A DNA stretch of 64,000 nucleotides from positions 412,142 through 476,141 of the forward strand of contig CABFPE010000442.1 in assembly GCA_900660155.1 (NCBI GenBank). Direction: 5' to 3'. The position numbers and the translations under genes are program-made. This DNA is from Hofstenia miamia (taxonomy: Eukaryota; Xenacoelomorpha; Acoela; Hofsteniidae). The notes under the pieces were generated by a model. That model ran no database searches, had not been told where the DNA came from, and saw nothing but the letters and a program-made list of their open reading frames with translations. Numbering within the stretch: the first letter of the stretch is position 1; the number at the start of each line of letters is the position of its first letter. Of the stretch, positions 41,340 to 52,399 are shown piece by piece.

Positions 41340-42782
41340 ATGCTTTCATCATTACCTGATGAAATATGGTTAACTGTATTCAGCAATCTGTCCAATATCA
41401 TTATCTGCAAAGTAATATCGAAAGTTTGCAGACGCTGGTACGCTCTTAGCTTTGACCCACAACTTTGGAGGAAGGTAATTATTTCAAGAAGCGATTTGAA
41501 ATTAACTCGACAACGTTTTGATGGCCTAATGCTGCATAGAGATTTATCCATTCCAAAATGTGTTTCTTTTCTATGTCAAGAGATTACAGATGATATCTTA
41601 AAAGATCTTATTGATATAAATCCTAACATTTGTAATCTTTCATTAGCTCCTCTTCGTAAACTTACAAATAATGGTGCAAGGTATATCTCAAAACTAAGCA
41701 AATTGAAACACCTCAGAATAGAAGATTGTTATATTAAAGATGAAACCATTATTACAATTATTTCAAGTTCGCCAGATATTGAACGCTTATGCGTCAATGA
41801 TTGCTATAAACTAACCAATCAATTTCTTTATGCTATTTGTAACTTAAAAAATTTATCACATTTAGAAATTAAGAACTTAATTAGAATATCAAGTGATGGA
41901 CTTGAATATTTGTCAAAAAACAAAAACAACCTTTCTCATTTGGCAGTAAGTTTCAGATCATCAAATTTATTTAGTGAGAGCCTTTGTCTCTTTAAATTTT
42001 CACAATTGTACAGTGTTGAATTTTCCTCACTCGATATTGATAGCGATTATCCTCTCTTATGCTTTACTGAAAATAATCCTAGTTTAAGACACATGAAGCT
42101 TGTGGATTGTTATATTTGTGGAAGTTTTATTTATAAAAGTAATCTCACAAACTTAGAAATGATCCGTTGTCAAAATCTCAGCAATGAATTTTATGATTAT
42201 TTCAAGGACAATAATTCTAATAAATTCTTAGAAGAACTGCATATTACAATAAACGAGTTATGTGATTTTGGCATTTGTTTTTCCAATGTAAAAAAACTTA
42301 AAGTTGAATTTTTAGAATGGTTTAATGTGAAATTTTCCGTTCATATTACAAAGTATGGGCTTCTCAGTTCAGAAAATCTTGTTAGCTTGGCATTACAGTA
42401 TGATGTAATTGAAGTTGGACAGGCTCCTTTAGAATACATACTTGCTAAATGCAAAAATCTCATTAGATTTTCTATAACCCAAGTCAGTTTTTCTTCGTCA
42501 ATTGGCTTAGATCTTGTAGAAAACCTTAGTATTCGTTATTTTTCAATACAATTCATGAAAAATGTTGATGAATTATTGTTTGAAAAGTTAGCAAAAGCCA
42601 TTCCAAATCTATGCATTGCTGATTTTAGCTTTAATTCAGAATTAACTGTAGCAATGCTCAAGCGGTTCTGCAGATATTGCAATCATTTGCAAGAACTTAC
42701 TCTATTTTTCTGTGACATACCTCATGAGAAAATTAAAGATCTTCAAATGACGATTGGAGGATCAAGTTTAATTCGCTATTAA
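41340..42782 (+). CDS. F-box/leucine-rich-repeat protein, intronless
   Basis: F-box/LRR proteins are substrate receptors of SCF (SKP1-CUL1) ubiquitin ligases: the F-box binds SKP1 and the LRR horseshoe binds substrate. From ATG 41340 the product is 480 aa. It starts MLSSLPDEIWLTVFSNLSN, and the F-box spans ~5-45 with VCRRWYALSFDPQLWRKV. From ~70 onward irregular LRRs follow, such as LKHLRIEDCYIKDETIITII, IERLCVNDCYKL, LSHLEIKNLIRISSDGLEYL and LQELTLFFCDIPHEKI at the end. An in-frame ATG at 41289 would add 17 residues, but they are hydrophobic and not F-box-like, so 41340 is preferred. One uninterrupted exon is unusual here and may point to a retrocopy. The ortholog group is not identified. 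Confidence 0.88.
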   Translation: MLSSLPDEIWLTVFSNLSNIIICKVISKVCRRWYALSFDPQLWRKVIISRSDLKLTRQRFDGLMLHRDLSIPKCVSFLCQEITDDILKDLIDINPNICNLSLAPLRKLTNNGARYISKLSKLKHLRIEDCYIKDETIITIISSSPDIERLCVNDCYKLTNQFLYAICNLKNLSHLEIKNLIRISSDGLEYLSKNKNNLSHLAVSFRSSNLFSESLCLFKFSQLYSVEFSSLDIDSDYPLLCFTENNPSLRHMKLVDCYICGSFIYKSNLTNLEMIRCQNLSNEFYDYFKDNNSNKFLEELHITINELCDFGICFSNVKKLKVEFLEWFNVKFSVHITKYGLLSSENLVSLALQYDVIEVGQAPLEYILAKCKNLIRFSITQVSFSSSIGLDLVENLSIRYFSIQFMKNVDELLFEKLAKAIPNLCIADFSFNSELTVAMLKRFCRYCNHLQELTLFFCDIPHEKIKDLQMTIGGSSLIRY

Positions 42783-43299
42783 AATGTGATTCACTTTAAT
42801 ATCTGTCAGAATCATTTTTTGAGCTCTGCGTATTGAATATGCAAAACGTTTCTACCAATTTTTGAACAATTCCGTCCATTTCGATTTGTTACCTTGGCAG
42901 CAGACAATGATTCACTTTATATCTCTCAAATTTTTTGAGCGACAATTTCATAAGGGACCGACTTGAGTTGGTCATTGAATTTGTCATGTAAATTATTATC
43001 GAAATCTCACAGTTCTGTCTATTAGAAGAAGGTCTTAGATTAAATTAGTGCAAGCTTAATTATTTTCCGTGTTATGGTGATAAATTTCATTTTCTATAAT
43101 TATCACGAGTGCCTTAATATGATCAGTGTCAGGATAGGTAACCGAATAATCCTATCAGTTATTATATTGACAAAATACTGTTATATCTTCATAATTAAAT
43201 GTACTTTTGACTAGAGATTGAAATTCACATTCTAAAGTCGTAAGAAGTCTATTAAATATGTCTGGTGGAGGATTTCCTCAACTAAGCCTATAAAATTCC

Positions 43300-43482
43300 A
43301 TGCAGGTGAATCTTTCAGCAGAACACGAAAAGATCAACGCAGCAAACAGGGTTGGCATTTCCCTATTTGTGGAGAATATTCAACGGAAGATAAAAGTAGT
43401 TGAGAAAATTGCACAGTATTGTATCAAGAGGATTGTGATAGATAATGAATTTCTATTCATGGACTGTGTGATTTTGAATTAG
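43300..43482 (+). CDS. Possible small exon, unknown
   Basis: A 60-codon frame, MQVNLSAEHEKINAANRVGI then SLFVENIQRKIKVVEKIAQY, has protein-like composition and follows an acceptor-like CCATGCAG. No family is recognised and no partner exon was found. It could be an exon of an unseen gene or chance. Confidence 0.2.
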   Translation: MQVNLSAEHEKINAANRVGISLFVENIQRKIKVVEKIAQYCIKRIVIDNEFLFMDCVILN

Positions 43483-43499
43483 ACGTCTTTACTCCATCT

Positions 43500-46270
43500 G
43501 CCTCTTTCTAGAATTTTTATGAAATTTATGTAAGTTCATGAATATTTTATAATCAAGATTTTACCTTTGCGTTACTGGTTTATATTTTATATGTGAAAAT
43601 TGATCATTGTAGGCCTTTAGTAAGTAGGGTGGAATGAATTTTTTTTGATTTTTGAAAAAAAAAGATTCTAAAGAGCTCTTTCAACTTCTAAAATATGCTT
43701 TTTTTCACTCCAACCTGATATTATATTTGTTTGTTTTGAAACTAATAATAATAAACTATCAAATAAGTTTTATATAGATAATTTTGGTTTTTTTAACATT
43801 AAATATATGAAAACATGGTTTTACAAATTATATGTTTTCTTGATTGGTTATATTAGGTTCGGTTGGTAACATTAGGCCACTTTCTTTTCAATTTTTGCAA
43901 AGAACCATCTTCACTAGCGAGGATTTCATCCTACTCAAACTTTCTTCTTTAAGGCATAAATGTGTCAAACTACACATTAATGCATCCTATTTAGGACTTC
44001 TCTATGTACCATAGAAAATGACAATAATTACATACAGGGGTTTGTCCCAATTTCAAAATAAAGTTAGAAGGTAATATTGTGTACCACACTTTCATAAATT
44101 CCTCTAATAATTTTATTTCCTTTCATTATATTAGGCACATGATGACCAGTACATGTGGTAGGCATCTGAATTCTTCAAAGTGCAAGTAATTAATTGTTGT
44201 AGGGGTTGAGGGCATTGCTTGCTGCATTTCTCCACATCATTGAGAAGTTTTGTGTGACTCACACACAATATTACAATATTTAGTTACATACAGAAGCTTC
44301 AACAGTTTTCATTGCCATGCTGATTATCTTTGTCATATTCTGATTTTTTGTAGAAATTTTTTCTACGCTGAAATTAAATATTTGCAAAATTAATTGTAGG
44401 CCATTACTTTCCACAAGTGGACTGGGAGGTACATACAGAGGGACTAGGGTCACATGTGACCAGTATTGACTATTTATTAAACAGAAACTAGAATATATTT
44501 ATTTAACCGATGTATTTAACAGATTTCTTACTAAATTTTTTTAAAAAAACAAAAAGGAAAGTGCAAAATTCTCGTAAGAGTGGCAATGCTGCTGAGATGG
44601 TATTTGTGAATATTGGTTAATTATATAAATAACAAAACAGATCTGTTAAACAGGTCTGTTAACAGATTTTAAAGTTCATTTATATATTTAATCAATCTGT
44701 TAACAGATAATTAAACAGATTATAAAAATGCTAATCACTGTTTGTGAATCCCCCCAGCCCCACATACAAATTTAAGAAACCATTGTGTACAAGCACAACA
44801 ATTTCATATTTTCACCAAACGTTGTATATTGCAGAACTGATTGCATGCGATAAACTACAATCATTCATAGTGAAAGTTTTGTAAATTATCAATACAACCG
44901 TTTTACTTTACATTATACTTTCTAATAGCATACATAATTTAAGTCACTTTTTCAATTCAAAGAGGAATCTACGCAAACTATGAATAATTAATATCCACTT
45001 TATTCAAATGAATTATGCCCTTAATTTTGTTTTTTGAAGACTTACCAGTTTTAAGCTCATCACTAATACAAAAGTTTGTTAAATTTCTCATAGCTAAATT
45101 TATAATATTTCAATTCTGAGCTGGAAAATTAGTAAATGTTTTGAAATATTACACATGTATCAAACAAGTTTTTCAATCAATTTTTAATTTCATACGTGTA
45201 TATAATTTCAATTAATTTGGTTTTAGGTCTTTTGATTTTTATCCAATTTTCATTAAGAGTGCTATAATATTGCATTTGTATCAGAATTGTCTATCAAAAT
45301 TTAGGGAAGTCTCCACAATAGTCCCACAAAAAAATAAAAAATCATTAAAAATCAATTAGCTATTCTTAACATTGTACCTTTTTTAAATATATATGAATAC
45401 AAAAATTTTCATGATCACATGCATGAAATGTTCACGAATCAAAGAAAACCTATCATTAAATGAAATTGAATCTACAGCATCATATCTATAATGCTTTCGA
45501 AACTAGGCTTAAGTTATTTCTGCTCTGATGGACACTGACCAATGCTGTTTCGCTTTTCAATGTTTCATGACATTTTTTCTCTCTTACGATTGTCGGGAGT
45601 GGGGGCATGTGCTCCCAATCCCTCTGTATGGCCTTCCAGTTTCACTTGTGTGCCAAGTCGTGGCTATTTAATTTACATAAAAATTTTATATCAGCATATA
45701 GAAAATTTCTATAAAATTCAAAATATAACAAAGACAATTAGCAGGACTATAAAAGATGTTGAGTCTACTGTACATAATTTGAATATTGTAATATCCTTGA
45801 GGTTCAGTTCCGAATAACAAGATAAAATTGCATAATTTTCAGCATATTATGAACTCAATTTTTACAACAATTAATCGCGACTACTTTGAAAAATTCAGAT
45901 TGCTGCGGCATACATAACACAAGGTGCATCTGAGCCTTAACAATTTAAGAAAATAATTTTAGTTGAGTGATTTAAAAACAAGTGGCGCAATTGTGGTACA
46001 CGGCGCTATGTTATATTTTATTGTAAAATAGGCTAACACTAATAATCATTGGCGCATACAGAGGGCGGGGATCCCATTTTTAACAAGGAACAACACGAAC
46101 TGGTCGCAGAAATCACAGCCCTATGTCCTACATGTCCCGAGAATTGGCTTATTTTAATAAAGCATAACATGGCTGCATTCCGTTTTTTTCTATATTAGGA
46201 ATATGTAAGAAAAAATTATTTATGCTAACCCATTGTTGTTCAATCACATATCTGCATAATAGCAGAAATT
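43500..46270. other. Non-coding stretch
   Basis: No gene is supported. Two copies of the palindrome TCTGTTAACAGA lie at 44655-44666 and 44696-44707, and the 14-bp palindrome GGTCACATGTGACC is at 44448-44461. A 91-codon frame at 45542-45817 is not protein-like beyond a short stretch. Confidence 0.4.
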
Positions 46271-46277
46271 GATTTTA

Positions 46278-47360
46278 AGATTCACCATTGGGCTCAACAA
46301 TGACTGCTTTTACCATGGACTTGATTGAGTCTAAATTTGATCCACTAATCAGTCCAAAGCCATTAATATACTTGAGATATGTCGATGAAATTTTACATTA
46401 TTTGAAAATGAGTTGGAAATTGAAAATTTCAAAAGATATTTAAACAACCAAGTTGAAGAACTAAAATTTAAAGTCGAAATAGAAAAAGATCAAACTTTAA
46501 ACTTCGTGGACATATCAATCATTAAACAAGAAAAAACATATGAAACCAAGTTGTACATAAAACCAACAAATACAGGATTATACATTCCTTATGAATCACA
46601 ATGTGATATAAAACATAAGAAAAATACAATTAAATGTTTAATTGAAAGAGCCAATCGAGCATCATCAAATTATAACAACTTTATTGAAGCAGTTAATCAT
46701 TTATATACAATTTTAGAAAATAATGGATATCCTCACAAATTGATTAAAAGACATGTACATGAAGTAATATTATTAAAGAGTAACAATCATAACCAAATCC
46801 AATCAAAAGAAGAACCAAATTTAAAACAAATATATTGGAAACTTCCTTATGTCAGCAACAAAGCTGAAGTTTTCTAATCAAGGATAAAGAAATTTAATTT
46901 TGAATTAAAAAAAATCAAAAATAATACCAATTTTAACAGCATTACAAACTCAATATATTTTAATAAACAAAGATCCTGTAGCAAAGTTACTCTCTTCTTT
47001 ATTGGTTTATAAATATACATTTGAAGATTGTCAACAATCTTACATTGTAGAGACACGAAGACACTTTGCTACAAGAATCCAAAAACATCTTTCAGGTCAC
47101 CTTAAATCAGAAATTTACCAACATCAACATCCAATTAAAAAAAGAAAATTTTGAAATATTGTTAAAAACAAACTATCCAATAATTGCAGAATCACTATAT
47201 ATAAAAAAAATAAGATCAAGATTAATGAATAGACAGAAGAATTATTATAACATCAACATTCTCTAATGCATGCAATTTTAATTAATTTTAAGTGTAGTTA
47301 ATTGTAATTAGTTTTCCTTCCAAATTTGTTCTGATAAAATTTTGAATCGAAACCGGTCGC
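46278..47360 (+). mobile_element. Penelope-like element, RT C-terminus to 3' end
   Basis: The plus strand from ~46284 reads SPLGSTMTAFTMDLIESKF and YLRYVDEIL, the RT palm region of Penelope-like elements. An open 154-aa segment (46413-46877) has LNFVDISIIKQEKTYET, LYIKPTNTGLYIPYESQC and KKNTIKCLIERANRAS, the typical PLE thumb. GIY-YIG sequence (FEDCQQSYI, ETRRHFATRIQKHL) follows at ~47015-47100. The 3' end GAATCGAAACCGGTCGCA runs straight into (TA)n at 47361. It is nearly identical to 24575-24905 where they overlap. It is 5' truncated and broken. Confidence 0.8.
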
Positions 47361-47613
47361 ATATATATATATATATATNNNNNNNNNNNNNNNNNNNNNN
47401 NNNNNNNNNNNNNNNNNNNNNNNNNNNNNNNNNNNNNNNNNNNNNNNNNNNNNNNNNNNNNNNNNNNNNNNNNNNNNNNNNNNNNNNNNNNNNNNNNNNN
47501 NNNNNNNNNNNNNNNNNNNNNNNNNNNNNNNNNNNNNNNNNNNNNNNNNNNNNNNNNNNNNNNNNNNNNNNNNNNNNNNNNNNNNNNNNNNNNNNNNNNN
47601 NNNNNNNNNNNNN

Positions 47614-47646
<33 letters not shown>
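47361..47646. repeat. (TA)n tract interrupted by a 235-N gap
   Basis: AT repeat at 47361-47378, N at 47379-47613, AT repeat again at 47616-47646. The gap is likely an unresolved microsatellite. Confidence 0.95.
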
Positions 47647-47647
<1 letters not shown>

Positions 47648-47649
47648 CA

Positions 47650-48540
47650 TTAATATAACTTGGGTATTGAAAAAAATTTTCTATCCTATAAGGATACGCC
47701 CGCACTAGAAATTTCTAGATTCACCACTGTTAAATATGAATGTCATATCCTGACCTGGCAGAAGAACGGATTTTGTTTGATGACATCGTCTCTAATAAAA
47801 ATGATTCTTTAAAAAACTGAGTGGAAAGTGGTTACTTTGAAACATAGTTTCTGATGTTGGCATCCATTGATTTAATGAGACTTTCAGCAATTCACACCCT
47901 TCCAATGTCAATGAAGATATGTGGGCTCATTTTGAAAATTTCTTCTTGATTTTGGAATATTACATAAGGATAGATTTCTGCATTAACAATAAAATATAAA
48001 ATTTATTTTAAGCGTCAAAATGGTGGAAAATTGTTTGTTTCTTGGCAAATTTCGTTTGTAATCTCATTAGTTAAAGTTACTTTACTCAGTTAATTTAGAA
48101 AAAGGTATAATCATCTTTCTTTGCTTGAAATTTGGCGGAAATATTACTGCCATTACTAAAAATTTATAAAAAATATTTAAATTAAAAGCTTTCTGAACAT
48201 TTCGAGGTGTTAACAATTATACTAGAATATTCAATGTTTTTCTATACATATTGAATATACTGAATGTTAGGATAGGTCAAAATCAAAGTGTACACAATGA
48301 AATGTTTTGACATTGAGTACTGGAAATATGTATTCGATCACCTTGCTAATTTGAATAAATAATGAACATTTATTGGATAGAGTGTGCCTAAAATTATAAC
48401 TAAGTGATACTTTGATTAAAAAAGGAAAATTTGTTTGTCTCATATCATAAAATGTGTAAAATAACAATTGGCTATTAATTTTTAATCAAAATTAGAAAAC
48501 TTGTGTGGGAAAAATGCATTCGGCCACCTGAAAAAAATTT
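47650..48540. other. No recognisable gene
   Basis: AT-rich spacer. The last ~60 bp before 48545 contain GTGTGGGAAAAATGCATTCG, the kind of sequence next to Tc1 transposase C-termini. Confidence 0.45.
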
Positions 48541-48544
48541 AACA

Positions 48545-49525
48545 AATGAGTAAATCCAATCAGGGATTGAATCAAAAAGTCTTTCAATAAAGCTGTTGAG
48601 AATTGCATAGAATTCTTTCTTTATTGCGCTCCACAGCTCGTTTTTAGTGTGAAGAGTATGCTGTCCAATTGATATTTGACCTATTTACACATATTTTCGA
48701 TAATGCTAAGGTCTAGAGATTGGCCAGGCCAGTCAGCAAAAATAGCAACCCCATTTATGTGGAGCAAATTTGTCATTTCCTTTTAGGTATGACATGGAGC
48801 ACCATCCTGCTGGTATATTGAGCACTTGTAAGGAGTGGCAAGAGTTCCTTTTCTAGAATGCGAGGATATTAAGAGCTTCGGAGAGTACCAGTGATATGAA
48901 AAATCTTGCAAAAGCCACACTTCAATCTTGCACCCCATACCATGACAGACTTACCACAATACTTCCTGGGCCTCCGAGTAAATTGAGCCAAGAATCTGAA
49001 CTTCTGCACAGTTGGTCTGTTTATCAACATTTTTTTTGATCAGTGTATCTCAAATCTTGACTCATCCGAAAATATAACATTATACCAATGTTCAGATGAC
49101 TTTTTTCTCATTATATTGGCCCATTTCACCCGGCGTAATCTTTGCTTTGAGGTTAAGAATGGCTTTCTGGGTGCCACGAAATCCAATTGAGTACTTCTTC
49201 AGGATATTTTGCACAGTTCTTGCTGCCACAAGGTGACCATCAGCTCATTCCTTGCAAAATTCCTCTGAAGTCTTCCTGGGATTTCGCTTTGAAAGGCACA
49301 CAAGAGCTGACTGGGAAGTTTTGGAGGTCTTATTTAGTCTTCCGAACTTTGGCGTGGGGCAATGATGTTTTCAGAAATGAAACGACTGATGATAGTACTT
49401 CGAGGTCATTCTACAAGTCGGGCTATATTACGTTAACTCATCCCTTCCAAATGTTCGGAGATAATCAATTTGCGGATGGCAAGAGGTACGTAACCAGGCA
49501 TCACATATGGCGAAGTAAGACTGTT
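48545..49525 (-). pseudogene. Tc1-type transposase relic
   Basis: Minus-strand order: MPGYVPLAIRKLIISEH and IARLVE (N-terminal HTH), RKPFLTSKQRLRRVKWA, then HWYNVIFSDESRFEIH with the first catalytic Asp. Next come YQQDGAPCHT with the second Asp, DWPGQSLDLSIIENMCK with the third acidic residue, and a C-terminal LFDSIPDWI. This is the canonical Tc1 DD34E layout. Scattered stops and frameshifts inactivate it. Clear inverted ends were not found. Confidence 0.85.
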
Positions 49526-49529
49526 GTTA

Positions 49530-50121
49530 GATATTATTAATAATAAATATAAAATATTTAATTAATGTTTTTAGTTATTTCTACTAAAATGTTTAAAAAA
49601 TAATGATGTTAATACGTCCAGAGTTAAATACTATATAAATTGTATCTGTAAATCATGTGAATATTCAAAAAATATCCATATATTTATATCCACAAAGCGC
49701 CTCTATAATTTTTAAGCTCAACAATGCGCCTCTTATAAGTATATATATAAATATATAAAATTTCAATTTTTGTAATAGACTGTATATAACAATTTTCACA
49801 ATAAAAATTCAAATGTTTGGTAATGAAACGTGCAGATGTAAATATCAAAAATTATGGCAATACAAGAAATACGAAATTAGAACTCATTTTATATAGACAA
49901 TAAAAACTATTCTATATGTTATTAGATTACAAAATTTTAAGCAATAGTCACTCTGTTTTTTATGATGCATGCTATGTGAGAAATATTGAAAAAATTCGAA
50001 TCAATTTTTGGAAAAGCTTCTTAATACTTAAGATTAAATTTCTACTACTTACATACGTTTCTCGTGTTATGATGCCATGTAGAATAAATTTTTCGAATAA
50101 GTTTAAAAGTTCTATCCCTAA

Positions 50122-50152
<31 letters not shown>

Positions 50153-51320
50153 TGTCGACTTTTGAGCATAGCACATTTATTTATTTAAATATAGCATATC
50201 CTTTGCATTTCAAGTAATAATAATAAAACACCCAATTTATGACGGAAGCATTTTATAATTGTTTCTACTAAAATGGGTGTCGATGGAAAGAATATATTTG
50301 CACCTGTCCAGATATCAGTAAATCACAACCGTAAATTTCATTAGCATCGTCTTGATGATTTTAACCGTTACGAACTCAATTCGGTGCTATTCTGGCTCAA
50401 TTAGTTGTTTCTTAGATACCAATTTGTTAGCGTGTGTACTTAATGAGCCACTTATAGTATTCAACTAACTCACGCGTAAGTAATCATTGTACCTTCGTTT
50501 CATTTAACTAACTAAAATTCATAATTTTAGCTCATCTGTGCATTATTAGTGTTATAATATTGGTAGAGTTGTTTCGAACAATCTTTTGTCTTGATAATTG
50601 TAATTGCAGATCAATTGATGTTCTTTAGTCAAGATCAAGCAAATAATAGGAGAAAATCTCAATTTAGACTAATTAATTAATTTGCTAATTATAATAGAAA
50701 ATGTCTACTGTAAAAATTATGAAAATATCTACTTACGTCTAGACTTTTTCAAAATGAAAATATTAATATTCTACGGATTATTTATGAATGACAGCACAAT
50801 GCAACAATTGTTTCTAAACTGGAATTGAAAAGCGAATACATATTAGCTACAGTTCGTTTTTAACTACCACTTCCTAGTATGTTTCAAAATTTTATGAAAA
50901 TTCTGTATGCGTCGTTAAATTGGAAAATCCCAATAGTATGGAATTTCAAACCATTCCTATTTTTACTCAGAAAAAATATAAAGAGATTCCACAGCCAGTA
51001 TGTTTCTGATTTATATTTGCATTTACTTACTAATGGGCTATGTAATCCTCTGGAATACTTGAATTGAGAAGATTTCAGATTCTTTAATTGTGTTCACTTA
51101 TTTTTTTTACTACACAGAAATGGTGTTCACTAGGTAACAAGGTAACTATATTTATGAAAGCATTATGAAAGCTTTTAAATGCGATATACATTTAATCAGA
51201 ATGTTCATTTTTTTAATGAAAAATTGTATCAGTCATAATAATTCAAAAGATTTTTTTACTTCTGTAATTGCGGACCAAGAATTCTAGTTTGTAATTACTT
51301 GTATCAACTTAGTAAATATA
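49530..51320. other. No recognisable gene; (TA)n at 50127-50152
   Basis: AT-rich. Only the AT microsatellite at 50127-50152 stands out. A 62-codon frame at 50879-51067 has no motif. Confidence 0.45.
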
Positions 51321-51490
51321 TTACTTAGTTTAGTCCTATTAGATGTTTATTGGTTTTATGTATAAAGCCTATTTTTAAATATGATAGAGTACTTATTTTC
51401 AGATCTTTCTGCAATTTAAGTTATTGTATTCCTGGATATTCAATATTCAAAATCTAATTGTATAAGTAATCACTTTGTTTGTTTGTAGTA

Positions 51491-52058
51491 TAGGGTTGTC
51501 AGATAAGTTTTTTCCCATACAAAATCCTTTATATCTTTTGAAATATAGGACCATTCACACTGAAATTTGAAATAGCAACAGACTAAACATAGATGCAGAT
51601 TTTGTTATAGCAGCTTTTTGAATGCTTTTAATTCTAAATATCTATGCAGTTTTGAATTTTTTTTAATGAAATAGCAATTACTCGCAGATAGAGCATTTGA
51701 AATCAAGATGGAGCTTGAACGTAATGACATCCGAAAACTGATTTTCTACTGTTGGAAGCGAGGTTTGAGCTCCAGAGATGCTGCAAAAGAAATGTGTTCA
51801 GCCTTAGGTGACAATATTGTCTCGGAAAGAACATGTCGAACATGGATGAGCCGCTTCTCTGATGGCGATTTCTCTATTGATGAAAAGATGAGGAGTGGAC
51901 GTCCATCTACCGATGGGCTAGATGATCAAATCTGCGCTATCCTTCAAGATGACAAACATGCATGTTCCCGAGAAATTCTTATCATTGAATTTGTATAATA
52001 AATGCAGTATGAATAAGCAATATTGCTTTGTTTGGAAAAAACTTATCTGACAACCCTA
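51491..52058 (+). mobile_element. Mariner deletion derivative, 568 bp, 25-bp perfect TIRs, TA TSD
   Basis: The first 25 bases (TAGGGTTGTCAGATAAG then TTTTTTCC) are exactly inverted at the right end. TA duplicates flank it (51489-51490 and 52059-52060). The pre-insertion site is preserved in PLE copy A at 38991-38992, where GTAG-TA-TATTTAGC is uninterrupted. The element contains only the transposase N-terminus (51708-51998) and has lost the DDE domain, so it is non-autonomous. Confidence 0.93.
51708..51998 (+). CDS. Mariner transposase HTH domain only (96 aa)
   Basis: The intact open frame MELERNDIRKLIFYCWKRGL, SSRDAAKEMC, NIVSERTCRTWMSRF, SDGDFSID, RSGRPSTDG matches the paired-like helix-turn-helix DNA-binding domain of mariner transposases (about residues 1-95 of ~345). 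The conserved GRPS linker is present. It stops shortly after, and no DDE catalytic core exists in the element. If expressed, it could bind the TIRs without cutting; that is inference. Confidence 0.85.
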   Translation: MELERNDIRKLIFYCWKRGLSSRDAAKEMCSALGDNIVSERTCRTWMSRFSDGDFSIDEKMRSGRPSTDGLDDQICAILQDDKHACSREILIIEFV

Positions 52059-52399
52059 TATATTTAGCTTGTAATAAGTCTCCTAGTTTTCCTTTAATAT
52101 ATTGTCAAAATATAATTTGGATATTGATTACGCCTTACCCTTAATATATCTTTGATCTTTATGATTGATATATAAAGTTCTTCTTAATTTTGATCAATCT
52201 AATATGTCGATGTATAAGACCTTTGATAATGGATTTTTGTTTGTACGTTTGAATAGTAGTTAATGAATAATTTTGTATCGGTTGGCTTGTTGTATTGTAA
52301 TGACATAATTTTTTTTTAAATTAGGCTATTGCTTAAATACAGTCGCTCAATACAAAATTCAATCCTTATAAGATGTATGTTCTAGCAAAATACGAAATA

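Larger units (their letters stand above)
51325..52398 (-). pseudogene. Penelope-like element copy B, split by mariner
   Basis: Once the mariner insertion at 51491-52058 is set aside, the remainder is a close paralog of 38819-39276. The minus strand near 52260-52190 reads TIQTYKQKSIIKGLIHRHIR, a PLE thumb block matching KKNTIKCLIERANRAS of the 46.3-kb copy. It has ~55 bp near 52197-52252 that copy A lacks. The GIY-YIG part is not present, so it ends earlier than copy A. Confidence 0.65.

Noticed and set aside
45542-45817. 91-codon plus frame
   Set aside because: Only the first ~35 residues look protein-like; no motif and no start context.
47288-47705. Frames spanning the second N gap
   Set aside because: Composed of N and TA-repeat codons (YIYIYI).
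48480-49560. Inverted terminal repeats for the Tc1 relic
   Set aside because: The flanks were compared by eye and no convincing paired ends were found.
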